Shown: positions 24,763 to 34,434, counted from the first letter of the stretch. The stretch is DNA of 64,000 bases from VYDC01 sp963667515 (GCA_963667515.2 CAXXXY010000006.1:496001-560000), one strand, 5' to 3'. The notes: a model not told the origin generated them from the letters alone. Translations and numbers: made by a program.

Positions 24763-27314
24763 GCGCCGACCCTCGGCGCGACGCCGACGCGCCCGACTCG
24801 GGCGAGCCGGGCGCGCTCGACGGGCTGCGCGTCGTCGAGCTGGGCGAGGGCGTGGCCGCCCCCTACGCCGCCAAGCTCCTCGCCGACCTCGGCGCCGAGG
24901 TCGTGAAGATCGAGCCGCCGGGGGGCGACCGCGCGCGTACCTCCGGGCCCTTCCCGCAGGGCCGCGCCGACCCCGAGGCGAGCGCGCTCTTCCTCTACGA
25001 GAACACGAACAAGCTCGGTGTGGCGCTCGACGTGCACGCCGACGGCGGCGGCCGTGCGCTCGACGCGCTGCTGGGGCGCGCGGACCTGCTGCTGACGGAC
25101 CGCCCGCCCGCCGAGCTGGAGGCGCTGGGGCTGACGGCGGCGCAGCTCGCCGAGCGGCACCCGCGGCTCGTCACCGTCGCGATCACGCCGTTCGGCCTCG
25201 ACGGGCCGCGCGCCGGCTGGCGCGGCGACGAGCTGACGGCGTGGGCGACGAGCGGGCTGGCGCACGGCACGCCCGGCATGCCCGACCACGCCCTCGACGG
25301 CCGCGCCGAGCCGCCGCTGCACCCGGGCGCCCCCATCGCCGAGACGCTGACCGGCGTGACGGCGGCCGTCGGCGCGCTGATCGCGCTGCGCGCCCGCGAC
25401 ACCCGCGAGGGGACGGCTCGCGGCGCCTTCGTCGACCTCTCGATGCAGGTGGCGGTCGCCGCGCTGGAGCAGCGCGACCACATCGCGTGGTCGTACGCGG
25501 GGCTCTCGCTCAACCGGCTCGCCACCAGCATCGGGAGCATGCCGAACTGCTATCTCCCCTGCGCCGACGGCTACGTCGCGGTGGCGGCGCCGTGGGAGCA
25601 CCAGTGGCAGCGGCTGGTGGTGATGCTCGGCGAGCCGGAGTGGGCGCGCTCGCCGCTCTTCGCCAGCGCGGCGGCGCGCGGCGAGAACTGGGAGGCGCTG
25701 CAGCTCCTGCTCGGCGAGTGGACGGGCTCGCTGCGCGGCGAGCAGATCACGCGGCTCGCGAGCGAGCACGGGCTCCCGTTCTTCCACTTCCACTCCGTGG
25801 CGGCGGTGGCGGGCTCGGCGCAGGTCGCCGAGCGCGGCAGCCTCGTCGAGGCGCGCTGCGGCGACGCGACGCTGCGCATGCCGGGCGCACCGATGCAGCT
25901 GCACGGCACGCCGTGGCGGCTGCGCCGCCCCGCGCCCGCGCTCGGCGAGCACACGCGCGAGGTGCTGGGCGGCTGGCTGGGCTGGGACGAGGCGGAGATC
26001 GCCCGCCTCGACGCCGAGGGCGGCGCGGGCGGCTCGCCGCCGGCTCGGCACGGGGAGCGTCACGAGCGCGGCGAGGCCGGCCCGCCCGCCGCGGCGCCCG
26101 AGGGCGGAGGCGGGTCGCCGCTCGCGGGGCTGCGCGTGCTCGACCTCGGGCAGGTGGTCGCGATCCCCTTCGCGACGCAGTGGCTGGCGCGGATGGGCGC
26201 CGAGGTGCTGCTCGTCGAGTCGTCGAAGCACCTCACCACGCGCGAGCTGCCGCCTTACGGCGACGGCGGCCCGCGGCACTACGACGACGCCGGCCACTTC
26301 AACCTGCTCAACGGGGCGAAGCGCGGCCTGCGGATCGACCTGGAGACCGAGCGGGGCCGCGAGCTGGTGCGCCGGCTGGTGCCGCTCTGCGACGTGCTGG
26401 TCGACAACTTCAAGAGCGGCGTGCTGGAGCGCATGGGGCTGGGCGCGGAGGCAGTGCGGGCGCTCCAGCCCTCGATCGTCCAGCTCTCGCTGGGCGCCTT
26501 CGGGCGCACGGGGCCCATGCGCCACCAGCTGGGGCTACACAGTGCGGTCAATCTCTTCTCGGGGGTCGCGGACGTCACGGGCTACGCGGGCGGGGCGCCG
26601 AGGCTGCTCGGCGGGCTGCTGCCCGACGCGATCGCGGGGGCGCACGTGGCGTGGGCGCTGCTGGCGGCGCTGCGGCACCGCGACCGCACCGGCGAGGGCC
26701 AGTACATCGACGGCGCGATGTACGAGGCGCTGCTGCCGCTGATCGCGGCGCCGATCGCCGACCACTCGATGAACGGGCGCGAGCCTCGGCGCCGTGGGAA
26801 CCGCGACGAGCTCCGCGTTCCGCACGGCGTCTACCCCTGCCTCGGCGAGGACGAGTGGGTCGCGCTCTCCGTCGCCGATGAGGCCGAGTGGCGCGCCCTC
26901 TGCGACGCGCTCGGCCTCGCGGAGTGGGCGCGCGACGCGGGGCTCGCGACGGCCGCGGGGCGCCGGGCGCACGAAGACGCGATCGACGACGCGATCGCCG
27001 CGTGGACGGCCGAGCGCTCGCCGCTCGCCGCCGCCGAGGAGCTGCAGCGCGCGGGCGTCACGGCGGCGCCGGTGCTGCGCTCCGCCGAGGCGCTGAGCGA
27101 CCCGCAGCTCATCCACCGCGGCTTCGTGGTGGAGACGGAGCACCCCGTCTCCGGCCGCCGCCGGCACTACAGCGTCCCGTGGTGCGGTGCCGGCAGCCCC
27201 GATCTCGCGCCGGCGCTGCTGCTCGGCCAGCACACGCGCGAGGTGCTGGGCGGCCTGCTCGGCCTCGACGCCCGCGCCCTCGAGGAGCTCGAGGCGGCGG
27301 GCATCCTCAGCTAG
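24759..27314 (+). CDS. Tandem-domain CaiB/BaiF family CoA-transferase
   Basis: An 851-residue protein made of two full CaiB/BaiF (family III CoA-transferase) domains. The first is about residues 20-420 (LRVVELGEGVAAPYAAKLLA, DLGAEVVKIEPPGGDRAR). The second is about 450-850 (LRVLDLGQVVAIPFATQWLA, VDNFKSGVLERMGLG, GQYIDGAMYEALLP). Both domains end with the same motif, HTREVLGGWLG and HTREVLGGLLG. Family enzymes are intertwined dimers, so the fusion may supply both chains in one polypeptide. The catalytic Asp of the second domain fits GQYIDGAMYEALL, the first FVDLSMQVAVAAL. The stop TAG (27312-27314) lies inside the target duplication of IS copy 2. Confidence 0.9.
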   Translation: MSADPRRDADAPDSGEPGALDGLRVVELGEGVAAPYAAKLLADLGAEVVKIEPPGGDRARTSGPFPQGRADPEASALFLYENTNKLGVALDVHADGGGRALDALLGRADLLLTDRPPAELEALGLTAAQLAERHPRLVTVAITPFGLDGPRAGWRGDELTAWATSGLAHGTPGMPDHALDGRAEPPLHPGAPIAETLTGVTAAVGALIALRARDTREGTARGAFVDLSMQVAVAALEQRDHIAWSYAGLSLNRLATSIGSMPNCYLPCADGYVAVAAPWEHQWQRLVVMLGEPEWARSPLFASAAARGENWEALQLLLGEWTGSLRGEQITRLASEHGLPFFHFHSVAAVAGSAQVAERGSLVEARCGDATLRMPGAPMQLHGTPWRLRRPAPALGEHTREVLGGWLGWDEAEIARLDAEGGAGGSPPARHGERHERGEAGPPAAAPEGGGGSPLAGLRVLDLGQVVAIPFATQWLARMGAEVLLVESSKHLTTRELPPYGDGGPRHYDDAGHFNLLNGAKRGLRIDLETERGRELVRRLVPLCDVLVDNFKSGVLERMGLGAEAVRALQPSIVQLSLGAFGRTGPMRHQLGLHSAVNLFSGVADVTGYAGGAPRLLGGLLPDAIAGAHVAWALLAALRHRDRTGEGQYIDGAMYEALLPLIAAPIADHSMNGREPRRRGNRDELRVPHGVYPCLGEDEWVALSVADEAEWRALCDALGLAEWARDAGLATAAGRRAHEDAIDDAIAAWTAERSPLAAAEELQRAGVTAAPVLRSAEALSDPQLIHRGFVVETEHPVSGRRRHYSVPWCGAGSPDLAPALLLGQHTREVLGGLLGLDARALEELEAAGILS

Positions 27315-27315
27315 C

Positions 27316-28365
27316 TGTACTACCCAGGAAGGTTGTTCACAGGCGGGAGGCGGGGACGGCCCCGCCGACGCCGCCGTGCGGTCGGCGGTGATTGTAGCGG
27401 TAGAGCCAGCGTGGGAGCTGGCGCAGCCGCTCGGCGTTGGAGCGGTAGGGGCGGGCGTAGGCCCACTCGTTCTGCAGGATCTGGATGAAACGCTCGGCTT
27501 TGCCGTTCGTCTGCGGGCGGTAGGGCCGCGTGTGCGACAGCCGCACGTCTGCGGCAGCGGCGGCGCCGTGGAAGCTGCGGGCGACGGTGTAGGCCTTCGC
27601 GTTGTCGGTCAGGACCCGGCGCACGCGCACGCCACGCCGGCGGAAGGCCGCGAGCGCCTGCTCGAGGAAGGCGGCGCAGCTCGCGCCACGCTCGTCGGGC
27701 AGGACGGAGACGTAGGCGTAACGGCTGTGGTCGTCGACGGCGACGTGTAGGTACTCCAGCCCCAGCGAACGCCGCGAATGCGGCCCGGAGCGCGTCTCGG
27801 CGAAGCCAGGCGCCATTCGCTTGCCGCCGCCCTCGGGGACGCGCCCGAGCTTCTTCACGTCGAGATGCAGCAGGTCGCCGGGGGCGTCGTGCTCGTAGCG
27901 GACCGGCTCCCGGGTGACGCGGTGCAGGCGGTCGAGCCGGTTGAGGCCGCGGCGCCGCAGCACGGCGTAGACCGTGGAGCGGGCGACCCCGAGCGCCCAC
28001 TGGATGCGATGCGGCCCGAATCCCTGCGTGCGTCGCACGGCGCAGATGCGTCGCTCCAGCTCGGGCGGCGTGCGCCGGGGATGCGCGCGCGGGGCGGAGC
28101 TGCGGTCCTCGAGCCCTGCCGCTCCCTCCGCCCGGAAGCGCCCCAGCCACTTGGCAACGGTGTGGCGGGAGACGCGGAAGTGGCGAGCGACCTCAGCCTG
28201 GGGCCAGCCGGCGTCCACTTCCCGCACGAGCTCGAGTCGGGTCAGCGGCGTCAGCCGCGCGTTACGATGGGCCATGAGGGTGTCCTCTCCTCGCTACTGC
28301 CGTGCTGTCACACACAGCAGCGGGCGAGGCCCCTCATCCTCTCAACAACCTACGTGGGAACTACA
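27316..28365 (-). mobile_element. IS481-family insertion sequence, copy 2
   Basis: The same 1050-bp element as copy 1, flanked by a perfect 6-bp duplication GCTAGC at 27310-27315 and 28366-28371. The right inverted repeat has one change (CTCTCAACAACC instead of CTGTCAACAACC). It separates the CaiB gene from a receptor gene that has lost its start. Confidence 0.95.
27337..28275 (-). CDS. IS481-family transposase (copy 2)
   Basis: A 312-residue protein identical in sequence to the copy 1 transposase: N-terminal helix-turn-helix and an uninterrupted DDE core. Probably active. Read toward the CaiB gene. Confidence 0.95.
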   Translation of the reverse strand: MAHRNARLTPLTRLELVREVDAGWPQAEVARHFRVSRHTVAKWLGRFRAEGAAGLEDRSSAPRAHPRRTPPELERRICAVRRTQGFGPHRIQWALGVARSTVYAVLRRRGLNRLDRLHRVTREPVRYEHDAPGDLLHLDVKKLGRVPEGGGKRMAPGFAETRSGPHSRRSLGLEYLHVAVDDHSRYAYVSVLPDERGASCAAFLEQALAAFRRRGVRVRRVLTDNAKAYTVARSFHGAAAAADVRLSHTRPYRPQTNGKAERFIQILQNEWAYARPYRSNAERLRQLPRWLYRYNHRRPHGGVGGAVPASRL

Positions 28366-29966
28366 GCTAGCGCCGAGTGCCGTCGGCGGTGTGGGCCTCG
28401 CCACCGCGGCCGTCATCGGCTGCGACGACGACGATGACGATGACGACGCAGTCACGACGCCGCCCGCGGCCGGCGGAAGCACCGGCGGCTCGACGGGCGC
28501 GCCGGCCACCGGCGCCAGCTCGACTCCCGCGGAGGTGGCGAAGACGATCCACCTGACGAACGGCGCCTCCGGTCAGCCGCCCTCGCTGGACCCGAGCTCC
28601 ACCGCCACCTCGGACGACATCTTCTGGGGCATCTACGACGCACCGACGCGGCTGGACCGCGACTTCAACGTGATCCCGCACCTTGCGAGCTCCTGGGAGG
28701 TCAACCCCGCCGACGAGCTCGAGTGGATCTTCCACCTCAACGAGGCGGAGTGGTCCGACGGCACGAAGATGACGGCGGCGGACGTAGCGTTCAGCTATGA
28801 CTACTACCGCAACCCCGACAACGGATCGCGGCTGATCTCGCGGGTCGGCACCGTCGCCTCGACGCGCGTCATCGACGACCAGACGGTCGGCATCAAGACG
28901 AAGTTGCTCGACCCGATCCAGCCGCGGCGCGCGATGTTCGTGCTGACGATCCCGAAGCACATCTTCGAGGACCCGGCGAAGGGCGCGGCCTTCCAGGCCC
29001 AGAACGGCGTCGGCACGGGCTCCTACATCGTCGACGACTTCCTGGACGCCAGGACGGACCTCATCGAGAGCCCGACCGCCTGGCCCAAGCACGCCGGCGT
29101 CTCGAGCCTCACCGCCTTCCAGATCCCGGAGCAGACGACGCGGATCGCGGCCTTCGAGACCAACGAGATCGAGATCGTCGCCGCCATCCCCACGCTGGAG
29201 GGCGACCGCGTCGCGGGCTTCCCCGGTGTGACGGTTGCCAGCGGCAAGTCCACCAGCCAGCTCGACTGGGACATGGAGTACTTCGAGGGGCCCACGGCGG
29301 ACCCCCGGGTGCGCACCGCGATCGCGCACTCCATCGACGTGCCGACCATCATCGAGGTGGTCTGGAACGGCAGGACGCAGCCGATGCGCGGCCAGATCGC
29401 GCCCGAGGGGATCTTCGGCTTCACCGATCGGGCTGCAGCCGTTCGGCTTCGACCCCGACGAGTCGCGCAAGCTCAGGGCCGACGCCGGCTTCCCCAACGG
29501 CTTCGACATCGACTTCGAGTTCGTCTCGCCGTACCAGCCGGAGACGAAGCCCTTCGCCGAGGCATCCGCCGGCTACCTCAACGATCGGGACCAGCGTGAT
29601 CCCGGTCGAGCTCAACGTCTGGCGCGACGGCCTCTACGGCAACAAGAAGCGGGCGCCGATCCACTACAGCCCGTGGTCGTGCTCGCCGCCGAGGTCTCCT
29701 TCGCGATGACCTGGTACCGCAAGGACAACCCCGGGAAATTCTACGACAACCCGGAGTCGGAGGCCGCGCACGACGCGGCCGTCTCCGAGATCGACGACGA
29801 GAAGCGCCGAGCGCTCTACGGGGACGCCTCCGTGATCGCGTTCAACGACCCGCCGGCGTTCTGGGCGCTGGAGTCAGTGTCGCTCACGGGCTGGCGTCCG
29901 GACACCGTCGCCTGGACGCCGCGGACATACCCGTTCATCGAGTACGACACGGTCGTGCCCGCCTAG
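28366..29966 (+). pseudogene. SBP_bac_5 substrate-binding lipoprotein, truncated and frameshifted
   Basis: A paralogue of the receptor at 15969. It begins abruptly after IS copy 2 at the lipoprotein signal (GGVGLATAAVIGC, then a poly-Asp run) with the start codon and twin-arginine part missing. Matching segments are LASSWEVNPADELEWIFHL, WSDGTKMTAADVAFSYDYY and IAHSIDVPTIIEVVWNG. The frame is then lost near 29430, shifts again near 29590 (ELNVWRDGLYGNKKRAPIHY is in a third frame), and returns near 29680 to end WTPRTYPFIEYDTVVPA. Clearly non-functional as sequenced. Confidence 0.9.
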
Positions 29967-30000
29967 CGGCCCGCCGGGCCTCGACGCAGGACCGTCGAGA

Positions 30001-30029
30001 GGGGCGGCGCCGCTGGCGCCGCCCCTTCT
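30001..30029 (+). terminator. Rho-independent terminator
   Basis: GGGGCGGCGCC-GCT-GGCGCCGCCCC is a perfect 11-bp stem with a three-base loop followed by TTCT. It is 35 bases after the broken receptor gene and before a convergent gene. Confidence 0.75.
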
Positions 30030-30100
30030 CGCGCCCCCCGCCTCTGCGCCGGCCCGAGGCGCGCCGTCCGCTTCTGCGCGCGCCGAGGGGCGCTCCCCGG

Positions 30101-30904
30101 CTAGCGGCCGACGAACGTCGGCGCGCGCTTCTCCGCGACGGCGGCGCCGCCCTCGCGGATGTCGTCCGTGCGGCCGGAGATGCCGACGTTGGTCCACGCG
30201 TAGCGCAGGTGGTCGCGCAGCTCGGGCCGCTCCGCCGCGTGGTAGAGGGAGCGCCGAACCAGCCGCACGGTCAGCGGCGGACCGGCCGCGATGCTCGCCG
30301 CGAGCTCCATCGTCACGTCCATGAGCTGGTCGTCGGGCACCACCTGCAGCACGGCGCCCCACTCCAGCGCCTGCTGCGCGGAGAGCTCGCGGTCGGTGTA
30401 GTACCAGGCGAGCGCGCGCTGCAGCCCCACAGCGTGCACGGCGGTCCAGCTCACGCCCACCTCGGGCGCCACGCCGCGCTTGGTGAACATCGGGATCAGC
30501 CGCGCCGACTCCGCCGCGATGCGGATGTCCTGCATCAGCGCGAAGCCGAGACCGCCGCCCGCCGCCACGCCGTTGATCGCCGCGATCGTCGGCTTGTCGA
30601 TCTCGTACCACGCGAGGGTGAAGCGGCCGCTGATGCCGATCTCGTCCATCGGCGCGTGGCCGAACATCGTGCGCTCCGCGTCGGCGACCTCCTTGATGTC
30701 GAGGCCGGAGCAGAAGCCGCGCCCGGTGCCCGTCAGCACCACGCAGCGCACGTCCGGGTCCTCGCGCAGGTCACCGGGCACGCGCAGCAGCTCCAGCGCC
30801 ATGGTGACGTTGAAGGCGTTCAGCCGCTCCGGCCGGTTCATGCGGACGACGGCCATGCCGTCTTCGACCTCGATCGCCAGGTGCTGGTAGTCGTCGTAGC
30901 TCAC
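30101..30904 (-). CDS. Enoyl-CoA hydratase/isomerase family protein
   Basis: A 267-residue crotonase-fold enzyme acting on acyl-CoA double bonds. Oxyanion-hole segments are GRGFCSGLDIKE and AAINGVAAGGGLGFALMQDI. The catalytic-Glu region reads FTKRGVAPEVGVSWTAVHAV, where the second Glu position is replaced, so hydratase versus isomerase or lyase chemistry is open. A -10-like TAGAAT lies 41 bases before the GTG start. Single gene, convergent with the preceding pseudogene. Confidence 0.88.
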   Translation of the reverse strand: MSYDDYQHLAIEVEDGMAVVRMNRPERLNAFNVTMALELLRVPGDLREDPDVRCVVLTGTGRGFCSGLDIKEVADAERTMFGHAPMDEIGISGRFTLAWYEIDKPTIAAINGVAAGGGLGFALMQDIRIAAESARLIPMFTKRGVAPEVGVSWTAVHAVGLQRALAWYYTDRELSAQQALEWGAVLQVVPDDQLMDVTMELAASIAAGPPLTVRLVRRSLYHAAERPELRDHLRYAWTNVGISGRTDDIREGGAAVAEKRAPTFVGR

Positions 30905-30944
30905 GCTCGCCCCCTCCGCGCGCGCTCCGGTCGAGCGCGCGAGG

Positions 30945-30950
30945 ATTCTA
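30945..30950 (-). promoter_or_regulatory. Putative -10 box (TAGAAT) of enoyl-CoA hydratase gene
   Basis: The minus strand reads GCTAGAATC 41 bases before the start codon. The same CTAGAATC string precedes the DUF427 gene and the second enoyl-CoA hydratase gene at 36-47 bases, which suggests a common -10 element. No good -35 is visible. Confidence 0.4.
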
Positions 30951-30998
30951 GCGCGCGCGGAGCGCCCCGCCGGGCCGACGCCGCAGGTCGCGCGAGGC

Positions 30999-31559
30999 TC
31001 AGCGATCGAGGGGCGGCAGCTCCGGCGATCCCGGCGGCGGCTCCAGCTCGAAGGCGTTGAGCGTGAAGGCGACGAGCGCGTAGTAGCCGAGCAGGCCCGT
31101 CAGCTCCACGATCCCGCGGTCGCCGAGCCGCGCATGCAGCGCCTCGAAGGTGGCGTCCGTGACGCGGTTCGCCCCCACCAGCTCGCGCACGTAGCGCACG
31201 AGCTCTGCCTCCTCCTCCGTCAGCGCGTCGAGCGCGGCGCGGTGGCCGATCGCCCCGATCACCTGCTCGCGGACGCCGGCCTCGCGCGCGAGGCGGACGT
31301 GGGCGCCCCACTCGACGCGCGCGTCGTGCTCGCGCGCCGCCGCCACGATCGCCGTCTCGCGCTGCGCGTCGCTCAGCGTGGCGCCGAAGCGCACGTAGTT
31401 GCCGAGGCGGGCGCCGCGCGTCGCGAGCTCGGGGCTGTGCAGCAGCACCCCCCACGGCCCCGAGACGGCGCCGCCGCGCTCGGCGGCGACAGCGTCCCAG
31501 GCGTCGCGCAGCTCGGGCGGCGCTTCCTCGCGCTCGGTGTAGTTGGGCAGTCGCGGCAC
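30999..31559 (-). CDS. Carboxymuconolactone decarboxylase family protein
   Basis: A 186-residue alpha-helical protein of the CMD/AhpD-like superfamily: VLLHSPELATRGARLGNYVR, then LSDAQRETAIVAAAREHDAR, then VEWGAHVRLAREAGV. The CxxC pair of peroxidase-type AhpD proteins is absent, so it belongs to the non-redox branch, often linked to aromatic degradation. It is 47 bases after the RidA gene on the same strand. GTG start gives VPRLPNYTERE. Confidence 0.85.
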   Translation of the reverse strand: MPRLPNYTEREEAPPELRDAWDAVAAERGGAVSGPWGVLLHSPELATRGARLGNYVRFGATLSDAQRETAIVAAAREHDARVEWGAHVRLAREAGVREQVIGAIGHRAALDALTEEEAELVRYVRELVGANRVTDATFEALHARLGDRGIVELTGLLGYYALVAFTLNAFELEPPPGSPELPPLDR

Positions 31560-31606
31560 GGTGTTCCTCCCTCGGCGGCTCGCTGCTCGCTCGGCGCCGC
31601 GTGACC

Positions 31607-32002
31607 TCAGTCGAGGACGGCGACGGCGTCGATCTCGAGGCGGTACTCGGGCCGTGCCAGCGCCTGCACGCCCAGCAGCGTGTTGGCCGGCGGGTGCTCG
31701 CCGAACATCGCCTCGAGCTCCGGGAGCAGCGCGTCGCGCGAGTCGGGCCCGAAGCCGACGACGTAGATCGTGAGCTTCGCGACGTGCTCCGGCCCGGCCC
31801 CCGCGGCCGCGAGCGCGGTGCGCAGGTTCGCGAACACCTGCGCCGCCTGCGCGCCGAGGTCGCTGCCACCGACCAGCGAGCCCGCGGCGTCCGTCGCCAC
31901 CTGCCCGGCGACGTAGACGGTGGTGGTCCCCGTCGCCGTCACGAGCTGGCTGTAGCGCCCCGTGGGCTCGCGCAGGCCCGGCGGGTTGTGGTGCGTCAGC
32001 AT
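31607..32002 (-). CDS. RidA/YjgF-family protein
   Basis: A 131-residue member of the RidA family, trimeric deaminases that hydrolyse reactive enamines or imines, or have related roles in catabolic operons. Visible features: VYVAGQVATDAAGSLVGGSD, AAQVFANLRTALAAAGAG, and the NTLLGVQALARPEYRLEIDA ending with the catalytic-type Arg and the Glu. First gene of a pair with the CMD-family gene. Confidence 0.88.
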   Translation of the reverse strand: MLTHHNPPGLREPTGRYSQLVTATGTTTVYVAGQVATDAAGSLVGGSDLGAQAAQVFANLRTALAAAGAGPEHVAKLTIYVVGFGPDSRDALLPELEAMFGEHPPANTLLGVQALARPEYRLEIDAVAVLD

Positions 32003-32148
32003 GCGCCCCCCTCGTCGCGTCGTCGGTCGCGCCAGAGTAGCGCCGAGGCGAGGCGGGGCGCCCGCGGTCCGCTCGCGGCGCGGGCGCGGCCGCGCCTACG
32101 ATGCGCGGGGCGCCCCGCCTCGCGGGGCAGCGCGGACGGGGGCGGGCG

Positions 32149-33102
32149 ATGGCGAGCGGTCTGCCGACGAGCACGCTGGGGCGCACCGGCCTGCCGGTGA
32201 CGCGCCTCGGCTACGGGGCGATGGAGCTGCGCGGCGGCGCTCGCGGCCGCGACGTGCCGGAGGAGCAGGTCGCCGAGGTCCTGCACGCCGTGCTCGACGC
32301 CGGCATCACCTTCATCGACACCTCGCCCGACTACGGGCTCAGCGAGGAGCGGATCGGCCGCCACCTCGCCGGGCGGCGCTCGGAGTTCCTGCTCGCGTCG
32401 AAGTGCGGCTGCCTCGTCGGCGACGCCGCGAGCGCCGGCGCGGGAGGCGGGCCGCCGCCGCACCTGTTCACGCGCGAGAACGTGATCGCGGGCGTGGAAC
32501 AGAGCCTGCGGCGGATGCGCACGGACCACCTCGACCTGGTGCAGTTCCACGGCAACCCCACGCGCGCGCAGCTGGAGGAGCACGGCGCGCTCGCGGCGCT
32601 GCTGGAGCTGCGCGAGCAGGGGACGGTGCGCTTCGTCGGCGCGTCGAGCACGGAGCCGCAGCTCTCGGAGCTGCGCGCGCTGGGCGTCTTCGACGCGTTC
32701 CAGATCCCGTACTCGGCGCTCCAGCGCGAGCACGAGGCGGCGATCAGCACCGTCGCGGCGGACGGCGCGGGCACCGTGATCCGTGGCGGCGCCGCGCGCG
32801 GCGCCCCTTCGGCGGAGAAGGGCTGGGCCGCGCGCATCATCGGGATGCAGAAAGGCGTGCCGCAGGCCGTGTGGGAGGCCGCCGCGCTCGACGAGCTGCG
32901 GGGCGAGATGAGCCGCATGGAGTTCACTCTGCGCTTCACGCTCTCGCACCCCGATCTGCACACGACGATCGTGGGCACGACGAGCGCCGAGCATCTGCGC
33001 GACAACGTGCGCGCCGCCGAGGCCGGCCCGCTCCCCGCCGAGCTCTACGCCGAGGCCAAGCGGCGCCTCGCTGAGGCCGGCTCCGCCCCGCTCCCGGCCT
33101 AG
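32149..33102 (+). CDS. Aldo/keto reductase
   Basis: A 317-residue TIM-barrel NAD(P)H oxidoreductase. The catalytic tetrad can be read as Asp and Tyr in FIDTSPDYGLSEERIG (about residues 57 and 62), Lys in LLASKCG (about 85) and His in LVQFHGNPT. The C-terminal cofactor segment is TTIVGTTSAEHLRDNV. Start ATG follows GGGGGCGGGCG. Divergent from RidA. Confidence 0.9.
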   Translation: MASGLPTSTLGRTGLPVTRLGYGAMELRGGARGRDVPEEQVAEVLHAVLDAGITFIDTSPDYGLSEERIGRHLAGRRSEFLLASKCGCLVGDAASAGAGGGPPPHLFTRENVIAGVEQSLRRMRTDHLDLVQFHGNPTRAQLEEHGALAALLELREQGTVRFVGASSTEPQLSELRALGVFDAFQIPYSALQREHEAAISTVAADGAGTVIRGGAARGAPSAEKGWAARIIGMQKGVPQAVWEAAALDELRGEMSRMEFTLRFTLSHPDLHTTIVGTTSAEHLRDNVRAAEAGPLPAELYAEAKRRLAEAGSAPLPA

Positions 33103-33134
33103 CGAGCCGCCGCGGCGCCCGCGATGCCCGCGCA

Positions 33135-34298
33135 ATGAGCCCTCGACGACGGCTCCCGGCGCGAGGCGCGGCGCGCGGGCCGCTGCTCGCCGCGGCGGGG
33201 GCGGCGCTGCTGCTGCTCGCGCTGGCGCTGGGCGAGGGGGCGGCGCCGCAGCCGCTCGCGTGCGACGCCACGCCAGCGGCGCCGCACGAGGCGGGCGCCG
33301 CGGCCGCCTCGCCAGCCCCGAGGGAGGCAGCCGTCGGCCCGACAGGCGAGGCTGCCGCGCCCGCGCGGCTCGTCTGGCTCGGCGACACGCTGCTCGCAGA
33401 CGCCGCGCAGCGGCTGCTCGAAGGCGAGGGCTAAGCGGCGCCGTTCGCGCAGCTCGCGGGGCTGCTCGACGGCGACCACGTGATCGCGAACCTCGAGGGG
33501 CCGCTCACCGAGCGCACGGAGGTCTACGCGCGGCGCGGCCGCTGGAGCTACAACGCGCAGCCCCGGGCGGCAGCCGCGCTGGCCGAGGCGGGCGTCACCA
33601 TCGCCGGCCTCGCCAACAACCACGCAATGGACCGCGGCCCGCTGGGCCTCGCCGACACGCTCGCGGCGCTGGCGCGTGCGGGCATCGCGCCCCTCGGCGC
33701 CGGCCCCGACCGCGAGGCGGCGCTGCGCCCGCTGCTGCTCCCCACCGCGCACGGCGCGGTCGGCGTGGTGGCGCTCGGCGATCACTACGGCCTCGCGCGC
33801 ACCGCGGGCGAGGAGCAGCCGGGCGGCGCGGCCTTCGCGCCGTGCGACGTGGTGGAGACGGCCGCGCGGGCCCGCTCCGAGGGCGCGCGCTGGCTCGTGG
33901 CCTTCGTGCACTGGGGCGCCAACTACTCGGAGGTGCGCGACCGGCAGCGCGTGCTCGCGGGCTTCTTCGCGGAGAGCGGCTACGACCTCGTGGTCGGGCA
34001 CGGGCCGCACGTCGCGCAGCCGATCGAGGTCGTGGACGGGATGCCGGTGCTGCACTCGCTGGGCAACTTCGTCTTCGGCACGCCGGGGCGCTTCTCCGAG
34101 CGCTTCCCCGGCTACGGCCTCGTCGCAACGACCGTGCTCGACGGCCGCGGCCTCGTGGAGCTGCGGCTGCGCTGCCTGCTCGTGGACAACGACCGCGTCG
34201 CCTTCCGGCCGCGCCCCTGCCCCGAGCAGGAGGCGCACGCAGTGCTGCACCCGCGGATGCGCGTCGTGGGTGGCGAAGACGTGCTCTCGCTGCGTTGA
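33135..34298 (+). pseudogene. CapA-type metallophosphatase-like protein with in-frame TAA
   Basis: A single frame of 387 codons broken once. The N-terminal signal/membrane segment (LLAAAGAALLLLALAL) and linker lead into WLGDTLLADAAQRLLEGEG, then TAA at 33432-33434, then continuous CapA homology: VIANLEGPLTERTEV, LANNHAMDRG, VHWGANYSEVRDRQ, VVGHGPHVAQPIEVV. By family the stop position commonly holds Tyr (G-Y-x-x-PF), so TAC-to-TAA is the simplest lesion. CapA-like proteins act in capsule polyglutamate systems or as uncharacterised phosphatases; no capsule genes are here. Confidence 0.85.
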
Positions 34299-34318
34299 GG
34301 CACCGCCGCCGTCGCCGC

Positions 34319-34404
34319 ATCGGCGCGACATCGGCGCGACATCGGCGCGACATCGGCGCGACATCGGCGCGACATCGGCGCGACATCGGCGCGACATCGG
34401 CGCC
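34319..34404. repeat. 11-bp tandem repeat (ATCGGCGCGAC), about 7.8 copies
   Basis: Seven perfect, in-register units of ATCGGCGCGAC run from 34319 to 34395, followed by a partial unit. They fill the gap between the broken CapA gene and the broken cyclase gene. Perfect identity indicates recent or ongoing copy-number change. Confidence 0.97.
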
Positions 34405-34434
34405 TATGCTGTCGCCGCCGAGAGGGGGAGGCGA

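Noticed and set aside
34319..34404. Possible CRISPR array
   Set aside because: Units are 11 bp with no spacers and no cas genes nearby; it is a simple tandem repeat.
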